Shown here one piece after another: positions 7,544-16,211 of a stretch of 59,493 nt of DNA. Position 1 is the stretch's first letter; the number at the start of each line of letters is the position of its first letter. This DNA is from Burkholderiaceae bacterium (GTDB lineage: Bacteria > Pseudomonadota > Gammaproteobacteria > Burkholderiales > Burkholderiaceae_C): assembly GCA_004299095.1 (NCBI GenBank), contig SCQQ01000061.1, positions 1-59,493 on the forward strand, read 5' to 3'. The notes beneath the pieces were generated by a model. The model saw only the letters and a program-made list of their open reading frames with translations. It was not told the origin of the DNA and searched no databases. The translations under genes and the position numbers were made by a program.

Positions 7544-8916
7544 GGCTTGTCGGTGTGCTTCTGGCGCCATTGCTGCAGCTCACGCAGGCGCTCGCGCCAC
7601 CAGCGCAGCAGTCCGTAGGAAAGCTGGATTTTTTCCTGGCCCACGGGCACGTCCGGAATCGCCACCAGCCAAGCCGACTTGGCGTACGCCAGGTGCTGCG
7701 CCGGATAGACGCTGCGGTGGCCGATCATCAGGTAGGCCGTGGCGCAGGCGCCGGCCACGTACAGCGTGGAGCCGGCGCCGAACAGCTCCACGCCCATCAG
7801 GATCGCCGCCACCGGCGTGTTGGAAGCCGACGCCACGACTGCCACCAGCCCGACCGCCGCGCCTTGTGCCGGATCCATGCCCAAGAGCGGCGCAAGCGCG
7901 CCGCCCGCCACCGCACCGATCACGAACTGTGGCGTGACGATGCCAGCGTAATAACCTGACCCGAGCGTGATGGCGACCAGCAGCGTCTTCCAGAGAAAGC
8001 CGAGATACGGCATGGGGTCGCCCTGCAGCGCGTGTTCCATCACCGGCAAGCTGAGGCCGATGTAATCGGTGGGAACGAACCAGAGCAGTGCGGCCAGCAG
8101 CACGCCGCCCAGCGCCGGCAAGAGCGGCTGCCAGATCGAGAACTGCTGGTGCAGCCAGGCAAATGCCACGTGCACCAGCCGGATCAGTTCGACGAACCAG
8201 GCCGCGGCGATGCCGCAGAACACGCCGATGGCGATGGTTTTCAGGAACAGCAGCTCGGTGAAACCCGGGTCGAACGGAATCACGTATTGCGGATAGGGCA
8301 CGCCCAGGAACTTGCTGACCTCGAACGCCGTGACGCCGGCGACGATGCCGGGGAACAGGAAGTCGTGGCGGATGCGACCGATGGCGAGCATTTCCACGCC
8401 ATAGATCGCGCCGGCGATGGGCGTGCCGAACACGCTGGCAAAGCCGGCGCTCACGCCGCAGGCCACCAGTCGTTTGCGCAATTCGGCGTTCAGGCGCAGC
8501 GCCTGGCCGATGCCGGCGGCCACGCTCGCGCCGATGTGCGAGCACGGCCCTTCCTTGCCGGCCGAGCCGCCGCAGCCCAGCGTGATCAGCGCCGCCACCG
8601 GCTTGACCCAGAGCGTCTTGAACGGCATGCGGCCCTGTTGCTCGTTGACGGCGATGATGGGCTCGTCCAGCAGGCCGCCCCGGTCGCGCCGGTAGGCATA
8701 GTGCAGCAGCAGGCCGTTCAGCAGGCCGCCCAGCGGCAGCAGCAGCGCCAGCGTCCAGTACGGCGCCGCGTACAGCCGCCCTTCGGACATGAACAGCACC
8801 CGCAAAAAAATGCTGCAGCCCACGCCTACCAGCGCGCCGGTGACGATCGCCAGCAGCAACCATTGCACGATGGTCGCCAGCATGACGAGCGGTTCGGTGG
8901 GGTTGAGTCTTCGCAT
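7540..8916 (-). CDS. ClC-family chloride channel / transporter
   Basis: A 458-residue polytopic protein of the ClC family, moving chloride or a related anion across the inner membrane. The family signatures are visible: GCGGSAGKEGP around residues 110-120, with the gating glutamate in GKEGP (usually GREGP). The segment AGAIYGVEML follows, retaining the glutamate at the position of the internal proton glutamate of ClC exchangers. Further on are GYYAGIVTPQFVIG near residue 315 and NTPVAAILMGVELFG. There is no CBS domain. The classical GSGIP loop is replaced by GCGGS, so selectivity may differ. It is the first gene of an apparent three- or four-gene operon with the DUF2868 and DUF3482 genes. Confidence 0.92.
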   Translation of the reverse strand: MRRLNPTEPLVMLATIVQWLLLAIVTGALVGVGCSIFLRVLFMSEGRLYAAPYWTLALLLPLGGLLNGLLLHYAYRRDRGGLLDEPIIAVNEQQGRMPFKTLWVKPVAALITLGCGGSAGKEGPCSHIGASVAAGIGQALRLNAELRKRLVACGVSAGFASVFGTPIAGAIYGVEMLAIGRIRHDFLFPGIVAGVTAFEVSKFLGVPYPQYVIPFDPGFTELLFLKTIAIGVFCGIAAAWFVELIRLVHVAFAWLHQQFSIWQPLLPALGGVLLAALLWFVPTDYIGLSLPVMEHALQGDPMPYLGFLWKTLLVAITLGSGYYAGIVTPQFVIGAVAGGALAPLLGMDPAQGAAVGLVAVVASASNTPVAAILMGVELFGAGSTLYVAGACATAYLMIGHRSVYPAQHLAYAKSAWLVAIPDVPVGQEKIQLSYGLLRWWRERLRELQQWRQKHTDKP

Positions 8917-9021
8917 GGCGCGGCGCCGGCGCGCGCGCGCCCGGTTGCGAGGGATTGTAGGAGGCGAGGTGCGGCGGATGACGGCGCCGCTGGCCCGCCG
9001 AAAGGCCGTTCGGGCCGGGCG

Positions 9022-9468
9022 TTACAGGGCCGACGCGGGCAGGCCGAACAGGCGATCGAACACCCAGGTGAAGACCACGGTGTACGCCAGGAAAAACAGC
9101 AGCAGACCGACCTCGAGCCCAAGCGCCTGCCACACGCTCACGTCGAGCGTCCACGCCATGAACGGCACCAGCCAGATCGCCAGGCCGCCTTCGAAGCCGA
9201 TGCCGTGAATGGCGCGGCGCAGCGGACCGCGCCCGCGCACGCTCTGGCGCGTTTCCCAGCGCTCGAACAGGGTGTTGTAGACCCAGTTCCAGGCCATGGC
9301 GATGGTCGAACTGCCGACCGCCGTGATCCCTGCCGCTGTCGTGCCGTAGTCTCCAGCCGTGAGCGCCACGGCCACCAGAATGATCGCCAGTCCCTCGTAC
9401 ACCGCAACGTACACGATGCGGCGCCAGGGACCGCGGAAGGTGAAGAGCAGTGGGGGTTTGACGGCCAT
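9022..9468 (-). CDS. PACE-family multidrug efflux transporter
   Basis: A 148-residue membrane protein with two tandem bacterial transmembrane pair (BTP) domains: residues about 12-70 (RRIVYVAVYEGLAIILVAVA) and about 80-140 (RRAIHGIGFEGGLAIWLVPF). The conserved glutamate of each pair is present (VYEGL and FEGGL); the first corresponds to the proton-coupling residue of AceI. The family exports chlorhexidine, acriflavine and short-chain diamines. The gene starts 14 bases after the outer-membrane factor ends on the same strand, so the two probably share a transcript and the MarR-controlled promoter region. Confidence 0.9.
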   Translation of the reverse strand: MAVKPPLLFTFRGPWRRIVYVAVYEGLAIILVAVALTAGDYGTTAAGITAVGSSTIAMAWNWVYNTLFERWETRQSVRGRGPLRRAIHGIGFEGGLAIWLVPFMAWTLDVSVWQALGLEVGLLLFFLAYTVVFTWVFDRLFGLPASAL

Positions 9469-9482
9469 CGGTCGCAGCGCGC

Positions 9483-10919
9483 TCAGGGCTTTGCCTGCGC
9501 GCCCTGCGCCAAAGTCAAGTCGTCGGCCGACCAGCCGCCGCCCAGGTCGCCGATGAGCGATACGGTGTCGAGCAGGCGCTGCTGATGCGCGGCCAAGGCG
9601 GCCTGCTGATTGCTCAATTGCGTCGCCTGTGCCACCGCCACGGTGGTGAAGTCGACCGTGCCGGCCTGGTATTCGTTGCGCGCGATTTCGGTGCCGCGGG
9701 TGGCGTCGCGCACCGCGGCATCCAGCACGTCGGCTTGCTGCGCCAGGATGCGCAAGCCCGACAGGTCGTCTTCCACGTTGCGCAATGCCGTGAGCACGGT
9801 GCCGCGGTAGTTCGCCACTGTCGCGTCGTAGTTGGCTTTGGCAACGGCCACCTGGGCGTGGCGCTGGCCGCCTTCGAACAGCGCCACGCCCAGATTGGCT
9901 CCCAGCGACCAGACGTGGTTGGCCACGTTCAGCAGCCCGGCCAGCGGCGATTGCGAGAAGCCGTCGGCCGCCGACAGCGACAGATTGGGGAAATACGCGG
10001 TTTCGGCCACGCCGATGGCGGCGTTCTGCGCCGCCATCTGGCGCTCGGCGATGGCGATGTCGGGCCGGCGCTGCAGCAGCGTCGAGGGCACGCCCACTGG
10101 CACCGTCGGCAGGTTCGGCAGCGCGCTGCTGTGCGCGATGTCGAGCGCTTCCGGGGTCTTGCCCACCAGCACGGCAATCGCGTGGGTGTATTGGGCGCGC
10201 GCCACGCCCAGCGCGATCAGGCTGGCCTGGGTTTTTTCGAGCTGGGCGCGCGCCGAAATCAGGTTCGACGGCGGCACGGTGCCGGCCTGGTCCTGGTTGG
10301 TCACCACGGTAAGGAACTGCTGGTAGGCGTCGACCGTGTCCTTCAGCAAATCGATGTTGGCGTCGGTCACGCGCAAGTTGATGACGGCATTGGCAAACGC
10401 CGTCTGCATCGAGAGCGTGGCGTTGGCCAGGGTGGCTTCACTCGCTTGCGCAATCGCCTGGTTCTGCTGCACGCCGCGGCGCACCCGGCCCCACAGGTCC
10501 GGCGCCCAGCTCACGTTGCCATCGATCGAGCCGGCGCTGTGGACGGCGCTGACGCCGGCAGGACCCACGGCGCGCTGGCGCGACACGCCGCCGGCCACGC
10601 CGAGGGTTGGATAGAGCGCGCTTTGCGCCAGCTTGACCGCGGCCAGCGCGGCCTGGTAATTGGCATAACTCTGCGCCACGGTCTGATTGGAGACCGCGAC
10701 TTGCGGCTCCAGCTCGTTCAGCAGCGGGTCGTTGAACACCGTCCACCAGTCGCCCTTGGGCGCGGCGGCGGCCGGCGCGGCCTGGATCCAGCCGGGCAGG
10801 TCCTTGTACTGAGCCGGCATCGTGACGGACGGGCGCTGATAGTCGGGGCCGGCCATGCAGCCGCCGAGCGCGAGCACCAGCAGCGCGCCCGCGGCCGAGC
10901 GGCCGATCCGCGCGCTCAT
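9483..10919 (-). CDS. Outer-membrane efflux factor, NodT/OprM type lipoprotein
   Basis: A 478-residue TolC-like outer-membrane channel protein for an RND tripartite pump. The start at 10919 is preceded by GGAGG at 10927-10931 and gives a lipoprotein signal (SAAGALLVLALGGC) ending in the lipobox cysteine, then AGPDYQRP, typical of NodT-family factors. Two outer-membrane efflux repeats cover about residues 60-260 and 275-470, with the coiled-coil helices rich in Ala/Gln/Asn. It is divergent from marR and from the adaptor and pump genes it should serve. An upstream in-frame start at 11021 would add 34 residues before the signal and is rejected. Confidence 0.93.
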   Translation of the reverse strand: MSARIGRSAAGALLVLALGGCMAGPDYQRPSVTMPAQYKDLPGWIQAAPAAAAPKGDWWTVFNDPLLNELEPQVAVSNQTVAQSYANYQAALAAVKLAQSALYPTLGVAGGVSRQRAVGPAGVSAVHSAGSIDGNVSWAPDLWGRVRRGVQQNQAIAQASEATLANATLSMQTAFANAVINLRVTDANIDLLKDTVDAYQQFLTVVTNQDQAGTVPPSNLISARAQLEKTQASLIALGVARAQYTHAIAVLVGKTPEALDIAHSSALPNLPTVPVGVPSTLLQRRPDIAIAERQMAAQNAAIGVAETAYFPNLSLSAADGFSQSPLAGLLNVANHVWSLGANLGVALFEGGQRHAQVAVAKANYDATVANYRGTVLTALRNVEDDLSGLRILAQQADVLDAAVRDATRGTEIARNEYQAGTVDFTTVAVAQATQLSNQQAALAAHQQRLLDTVSLIGDLGGGWSADDLTLAQGAQAKP

Positions 10920-11028
10920 CGGCTGGCCTCCCGCGGATTGCGCGTGCGGTGGCAACACCGCTGCGCGGTCTGGCGCGGGTCGATGGAGGAAGGTTGGTGA
11001 CAAACCAGAACAGGCACTCACAGCTTTC

Positions 11029-11058
11029 TTGACTGATGTGTGAAGGCGTTAATATACT
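11029..11058 (+). promoter_or_regulatory. Candidate sigma-70 promoter of marR-RND operon
   Basis: TTGACT at 11029-11034 and TATACT at 11053-11058 are separated by 18 bases, a good match to a vegetative promoter, in the AT-richest part of the efflux locus. The start codon of marR is 35 bases downstream. A divergent promoter for the outer-membrane factor should lie in the same 174-base interval. I could not define a clear MarR palindrome by eye. Confidence 0.5.
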
Positions 11059-11093
11059 GATAATTCATCGCTTAACTATTCGTCAGCCAAACA

Positions 11094-11609
11094 ATGAGCA
11101 ATTTGGCTCTGCACGTGCAGAGCATGGAAGCCAACCTGGACCAGATCGGCCGCCATGTGACTGGTTTTCCGTCCGAGGACGCAACGCTGGCCGGATGGCT
11201 CAACTTGGTCACCGAGGGGTTGACGACCCTGTCCGAGGCTGCATTGAGCCCGCATGACCTGCATCAAAGCGATTTTCGCGCGCTCGTGCACTTGTTCAGC
11301 AGTGCCGATGGTTGCGCTTTCCCGGGCGAACTTTCAGCCTGCCTGCGGCAGACGCCGGCCAACATGACGCGCATCGGCAACCTGCTGGTCGCGCGCGGGC
11401 TGGTGGCGCGCACGCACAGCACCGAGGATCGCCGCCGGGTCGAATTGAAAATTACCCGCGCGGGCCGGGCTTTCGTGCTGGCGCTGTTGCCGCGGTTTTT
11501 TCCGCCGTTGCGAGACGCGTTCTCCTGCCTCAGCGCGAGCGAGAAGCGGACGCTGCGCGAGCTGTTGGAGCGCCTGGTGCGGGCCATTGACGGCGTGGCG
11601 GCTGCCTGA
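11094..11609 (+). CDS. MarR-family transcriptional regulator
   Basis: A 171-residue winged-helix regulator. The DNA-binding core is about residues 60-125: LHQSDFRALVHLFSSADG, GELSACLRQTPANMTRIGNLLVARGLVAR (recognition helix region), then the wing HSTEDRRRVELKITRAGRAF. Long helices at both ends form the dimer interface. Family members usually repress a neighbouring efflux operon and release DNA on binding a phenolic or lipophilic ligand. Its position upstream of the adaptor and pump genes, and divergent from the outer-membrane factor, fits that role. The ATG is at 11094 after a promoter-like interval; no strong ribosome binding site is visible. Confidence 0.92.
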   Translation: MSNLALHVQSMEANLDQIGRHVTGFPSEDATLAGWLNLVTEGLTTLSEAALSPHDLHQSDFRALVHLFSSADGCAFPGELSACLRQTPANMTRIGNLLVARGLVARTHSTEDRRRVELKITRAGRAFVLALLPRFFPPLRDAFSCLSASEKRTLRELLERLVRAIDGVAAA

Positions 11610-11696
11610 AGCGAACATGAAGACCCAAGCGACCCCGAACACGGTCACGCCAGAGAAGTGCCCAGGCTGCCGCGCGCCAGCGAAATCATCACTCTC

Positions 11697-12890
11697 ATGA
11701 AACCATTTGTTTTGCACGCCACGTCGTGGTGCGTCGTCCTGTTGTTGACGGCTTGCGGCCAAAGTGGCAGCAAGGACCCGGCCGCGGCGGCGCCGCCCGA
11801 AGTCGGCGTCATCACCGCGCAAGCGGCCAACGTGCCGCTTACGCGGGACCTGGTGGGACGCTTGTCGGCGTTTCGCAGCGCCGACGTGAATGCCCGGGTC
11901 GCCGGCGTGCTGTTGAAGCGTGCCTACGTCGAAGGCAGCGAAGTGAAGAAAGGCCAATTGCTGTTCGAGATCGACCCGGCGCCGCTGAAGGCCACGCTGG
12001 ACGGCGCGCTCGGGCAATTGGCCAAGGACCAGGCAACGCTGGCGCAGGGGCGTGCCAACCTGACGCGCTACGCCCGTTTGAACGAACAGAAGTCGATCGC
12101 CGAGCAAACCTATTCGGATCAGAAATTTCTGGTGCAGCAGCAGGAGGCCACCGTCAAGATCGACCAGGCTGCCGTCGAGACGGCGCGCATCAACCTGAAC
12201 TACGCATCCGTCAGGTCGCCGATCGCGGGCCGTGCCGGCGAGCAGCAGGTGACCGAGGGCGCCTTGGTGGGGCAGGGCAGCGCGACGCTGCTGGCGACGG
12301 TGAGCCAACTGGATCCGCTGTATGTCAATTTCACCATCGGCGTGAGTGACTTGAATGAATTGCAGGTCGCGGCCCAGAAAGGTGACATCCAGCTCAAGGC
12401 GCCCAACAAGACCACGGTCAAGGTGACGCTGCCCGACGGCACGCCCTACGAGCAGACCGGCAGCGTCGATTTCTCCGCGCCCACCGTGAATCCGGCCACC
12501 GGTTCGGTCGCGCTGCGAGCGGTTCTGCCCAATCCGAAGTTCACGCTGCTGCCCGGCAGCTACGTGAATCTGCAACTGGTGCTGGGCGAGCGCCACAACG
12601 CTTTTCTGGTGCCGCAGCCCGCGGTGCAGCGCGACATCACCGGTCCCTACGTGCTGGTGGTTGGCAAGGACGGCAAGGTGTCGCATCGCGACGTGACCAC
12701 CGTCGGCACGCATGACGTGGACGACGTGGTAACGGCTGGCCTGGACGCTGGCGACCAGGTAATCGTCTCGGGGCTGCAGACCGTTCAGGTGGGCGGCAGC
12801 GCCAAGACCGAGCCGTGGCACCGGCCCGCGGCCGCCGCGCAACTCACCGGCGCCGCCGCAGCCTCGGTCAAAGCCGCCGACGGGCAGTAG
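11697..12890 (+). CDS. RND efflux periplasmic adaptor (membrane fusion) protein
   Basis: A 397-residue membrane fusion protein linking the RND pump to the outer-membrane channel. Starting at ATG 11697 gives a lipoprotein signal (CVVLLLTAC), which is the usual anchor; an in-frame GTG at 11658 would bury it. The lipoyl half-motifs are RVAGVLLKRAYVEGSEVKKG (about residue 70) and SPIAGRAGEQQVTEGALVGQG (about 180), with an alpha-helical hairpin between. Beta-barrel and membrane-proximal domains follow (VNFTIGVSDLNEL and LLPGSYVNLQL). It lies 87 bases after marR and 12 bases before the pump gene, so the three are probably cotranscribed. Confidence 0.93.
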   Translation: MKPFVLHATSWCVVLLLTACGQSGSKDPAAAAPPEVGVITAQAANVPLTRDLVGRLSAFRSADVNARVAGVLLKRAYVEGSEVKKGQLLFEIDPAPLKATLDGALGQLAKDQATLAQGRANLTRYARLNEQKSIAEQTYSDQKFLVQQQEATVKIDQAAVETARINLNYASVRSPIAGRAGEQQVTEGALVGQGSATLLATVSQLDPLYVNFTIGVSDLNELQVAAQKGDIQLKAPNKTTVKVTLPDGTPYEQTGSVDFSAPTVNPATGSVALRAVLPNPKFTLLPGSYVNLQLVLGERHNAFLVPQPAVQRDITGPYVLVVGKDGKVSHRDVTTVGTHDVDDVVTAGLDAGDQVIVSGLQTVQVGGSAKTEPWHRPAAAAQLTGAAAASVKAADGQ

Positions 12891-12902
12891 CGAGATCTCC
12901 TG

Positions 12903-15900
12903 ATGTCGAATTTCTTCATCGATCGCCCCATCTTTGCGTGGGTGATCGCCATCCTGATCACGCTGGGCGGCGTACTCGCCATCGACAACCTGGGCGTGCA
13001 GTCCTACCCCAACATTGCACCGCCGCAGGTGTCCGTCGTCACCAAGTACCCCGGCGCCAGTTCCAGCACGGCCGAAGGTTCGGTGACGGAGGTGATCGAG
13101 CAGCAGCTCACCGGCATCGACAACCTGCTGTATTTCAACTCGTCCACGGCCTCCAACGGCCGGGTGGCCATCACCCTGACTTTCCGGCCCGGGACGAATC
13201 CCGACATTGCCGCCGTGCAGACGCAGAACCAGGTGACGCGCGCCGAGCCGCGCCTGCCGCCGGCGGTGCTGGCGCAGGGCATCGTGGTCGCCAAGGCCAA
13301 TCCCGACACGCTGATGGCGGTGGCGCTGCGCTCCGACAACCCGTCCATCGACCGCAATCGCTTGAACGACATCGTGGCGTCACAGGTGCTGAACCCGATT
13401 TCGCGTGTTCCGGGCGTTGGCACCACGAATCAGTTCGGTGCCGAATACGCCATGCGTATCTGGCTCAATCCGGCCAAGATGCATGGCTACGGCCTGTCGG
13501 CAACGGACGTCATCAACGCCTTGCAGACGCAGAACATCCAGGTGGCCGCGGGCACGCTGGGCGCCGATCCGGCGGTGAAGAACTGGGGCTTCACCGCCAA
13601 CGTCGCAGGCGAGGATCTGTTTTCGACACCGGAACAGTTTCTCGACATCATCCTGCGCGCCAATCCCGATGGCACGGTGGTGAAACTGGGCGATGTCGCC
13701 ACCGCCGATTTCGGCCCCCAAGGCTACGGCTTCGACACCAGCTACGACGGCAAGCCTGTCGGCGCGTTTGCCATCCAGACCCTGCCCGGCGCCAACGGAT
13801 TGGATGTGGCCAAGGCGGTGCGCGCCGAAATGGCCAAGCTGCAAGTGGGCTTCCCCGAAGGGGTGAGCTGGTTCGTGCCCTACGACACCACCACCTTCAT
13901 CACGATTTCCATCGAAGACGTGCTCACCACGCTGGTCGAGGCCTTGATCCTCGTATTCCTGGTGATGCTGGTCTTCCTGCAGAACTTCCGCGCCACCATC
14001 ATTCCGGCCATCGTGATTCCAGTGGCGCTCCTGGGCGCGTTCATCGGCATGGACGCGCTCGGCTTCACCATCAACCAGCTCAGCTTGTTCGGCATGGTGA
14101 TGGCCATCGGCATCGTCGTCGACGATGCCATCGTCGTGATCGAGAACATCGAGCGCATCATGACCGAGGAGGGCCTGTCGCCCCGGGACGCGGCGCGCCA
14201 GGGCATGAAGGAAATTTCGGGCGCGGTGGTGGCGATCACGGCGGTGCTGCTGGCGGTGTTCGTGCCGTCGGCCCTGCAGACGGGATCGACCGGGATCATT
14301 TACCGGCAATTCGCCTTGACGATCGCGGTGTCGATGTTCTTTTCTGCGTTCCTGGCGCTCACGTTCACGCCGGCGCTGTGCGCGGCTTACCTGAAGCCGA
14401 CGCACGAGCGCAAAAAGAACGTCTTCTTCCGCAAGTTCAACACCTTGTTCAACTGGACGCACAACACGTACGTCGGCCACGTCGCGCACGCGGTGCACCA
14501 CGCGCCGCGCTGGATGATGGTGTTCGTCGTGGTCGCGGTGCTGGCTGGCTTTCTTTATGCCCGGCTGCCGGGCAGCTTTCTGCCGCAGGAAGACCAAGGC
14601 TACCTGTTGGCGATGGTGCAATTGCCGCCTGGTGCGACCAAGCAGCGCAGCGAAGCCGTGATGAAGCAGGTCTGGGGTGTGCTGCAGAAGAACCCTGACG
14701 TCGAGCATTCCATGCAGATCATTGGTTTCAGCCCGGTTGGTTCGGGTGAGAACAACGGCATGGCGTTCCTGCAGCTCAAGGACTGGAGCCAGCGCAAGTA
14801 CACCGCGGAGCAACTGATTCCGCGCCTGAACGCACAACTGCACAAGGAAATTCGCGACGCATCCATCGTCGTCGTCAATTTGCCTACGGTGCACGGTCTC
14901 GGGCAATTCGGCGGCTTCGACATGTACCTAGAAGACACCGGCGGCCTGGGGCGCGAAGCGCTCGGCCAGGCGCTGCAGACGGTTGTGGCCAAGGCCAAGC
15001 AGGACAAGGTGCTGGTGAACGTGCGCCCGAACCAGTTGCCGCCCGCGCCGCAGCTTGATTTCACGATCGACCGCGTGCAGGCCGCATCCATGGGACTTTC
15101 GGCCACCGATGTGGCCAACGCGGCCAGCCTGATGCTGGCGCCCACCAACGTCGGCCAGATGTTTGCCGAAGGGCGCGTGAAGTTCGTGGTGGCGCAGGCG
15201 GCCGCCCCGTTCCGCATGGACCGCGCGGCGTTTGGCGATTTCTACACGCCCAGCAGCACGCAGAAGAACGCCGACGGCACGCCCGCCATGATTCCGATTT
15301 CCAGCGTCATCAAGAGCCACTGGGATCTTGTTTCACCGTCGCTCGCGCGCTTCAACGGCAATCCGGGCATCGAGGTCGTGGGCGACGCCGCGCCCGGTTT
15401 TGCGTCGGGCCAGGCCATGGATGCCATGCAGAACATCGTCACGCACGATCTGCCGCGCGGTTTCAGCTTCGACTGGACCGGCCAATCATTCGAGGAAGTG
15501 GAATCGAGCAGCGGCGCGGCCATGCTGATGGCGCTGTCTATTCTGGTGGTGTTCCTGGCGCTGGCGGCCTTGTACGAAAGCTGGTCGGTGCCGATTGCCG
15601 TCCTGCTGATCGTGCCGCTGGCACTGCTGGGAACAGTGCTGTTCACCATGGGGCGTGGGCTTTCCAACGACGTGTTCTTCAAGATCGGGCTGGTCACCGT
15701 GATCGGTCTCGCGGCGAAGAACGCCATCCTGATCATCGAATATGCCGTGGCGGCCCGACACGAAGGCAAGACCTTGCGTGAAGCGGTCATCACGGCGGCG
15801 CGGCTGCGCTTCCGCCCCATCCTGATGACGTCATTCGCTTTCATCCTGGGCGTGTTTCCGCTCTTCATCTCCAGCGGCGCCGGGGCCAACGCGCGCCACG

Positions 15901-16052
15901 CCATCGGCACCGGCGTGATCGGCGGCATGCTGTTTGCCACCATCTTCGGTCTGCTGCTGGTGCCGGTGTTCTACGTGATCGTGCGGCGCATCGTGGGCGA
16001 CAAACTGGATGGGGATGGCGCGGCGCAAGGGAATCCGGCCGCCAAGGAATAG
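12903..16052 (+). CDS. RND multidrug efflux pump, HAE1/AcrB type
   Basis: A 1049-residue inner-membrane proton-driven drug exporter. The first membrane helix is MSNFFIDRPIFAWVIAILIT, followed by the periplasmic porter domains. The helix IGIVVDDAIVVIENIERI carries the adjacent aspartates of the proton relay, and VTVIGLAAKNAILIIEYA carries the partner lysine. Length matches AcrB. Family members expel hydrophobic and amphiphilic drugs through the adaptor and outer-membrane channel encoded in the same locus. No frame disruption is seen. The gene ends 160 bases before the convergent copper gene. Confidence 0.96.
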   Translation: MSNFFIDRPIFAWVIAILITLGGVLAIDNLGVQSYPNIAPPQVSVVTKYPGASSSTAEGSVTEVIEQQLTGIDNLLYFNSSTASNGRVAITLTFRPGTNPDIAAVQTQNQVTRAEPRLPPAVLAQGIVVAKANPDTLMAVALRSDNPSIDRNRLNDIVASQVLNPISRVPGVGTTNQFGAEYAMRIWLNPAKMHGYGLSATDVINALQTQNIQVAAGTLGADPAVKNWGFTANVAGEDLFSTPEQFLDIILRANPDGTVVKLGDVATADFGPQGYGFDTSYDGKPVGAFAIQTLPGANGLDVAKAVRAEMAKLQVGFPEGVSWFVPYDTTTFITISIEDVLTTLVEALILVFLVMLVFLQNFRATIIPAIVIPVALLGAFIGMDALGFTINQLSLFGMVMAIGIVVDDAIVVIENIERIMTEEGLSPRDAARQGMKEISGAVVAITAVLLAVFVPSALQTGSTGIIYRQFALTIAVSMFFSAFLALTFTPALCAAYLKPTHERKKNVFFRKFNTLFNWTHNTYVGHVAHAVHHAPRWMMVFVVVAVLAGFLYARLPGSFLPQEDQGYLLAMVQLPPGATKQRSEAVMKQVWGVLQKNPDVEHSMQIIGFSPVGSGENNGMAFLQLKDWSQRKYTAEQLIPRLNAQLHKEIRDASIVVVNLPTVHGLGQFGGFDMYLEDTGGLGREALGQALQTVVAKAKQDKVLVNVRPNQLPPAPQLDFTIDRVQAASMGLSATDVANAASLMLAPTNVGQMFAEGRVKFVVAQAAAPFRMDRAAFGDFYTPSSTQKNADGTPAMIPISSVIKSHWDLVSPSLARFNGNPGIEVVGDAAPGFASGQAMDAMQNIVTHDLPRGFSFDWTGQSFEEVESSSGAAMLMALSILVVFLALAALYESWSVPIAVLLIVPLALLGTVLFTMGRGLSNDVFFKIGLVTVIGLAAKNAILIIEYAVAARHEGKTLREAVITAARLRFRPILMTSFAFILGVFPLFISSGAGANARHAIGTGVIGGMLFATIFGLLLVPVFYVIVRRIVGDKLDGDGAAQGNPAAKE

Positions 16053-16211
16053 ATTGGTTGCTCAGCGCGGGAGGGCTGCTCGAAGGCCATCGATGCTGGG
16101 GCGAGGAACGCTCCGCGATTGAGCGGGCTGCAGAGAAGTTCGACGCATTTCAAGGGCGCACTGTCGCAACGTGGGGGCCGCGTCTTGGCTGGCCCCGATC
16201 GTGGGGCGCCG

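Noticed and set aside
8032-9585. A 517-codon plus-strand open frame over the ClC and PACE genes
   Set aside because: Antisense to two genes with clear family motifs; composition is Gln/Arg/Asp-rich and domain-free.
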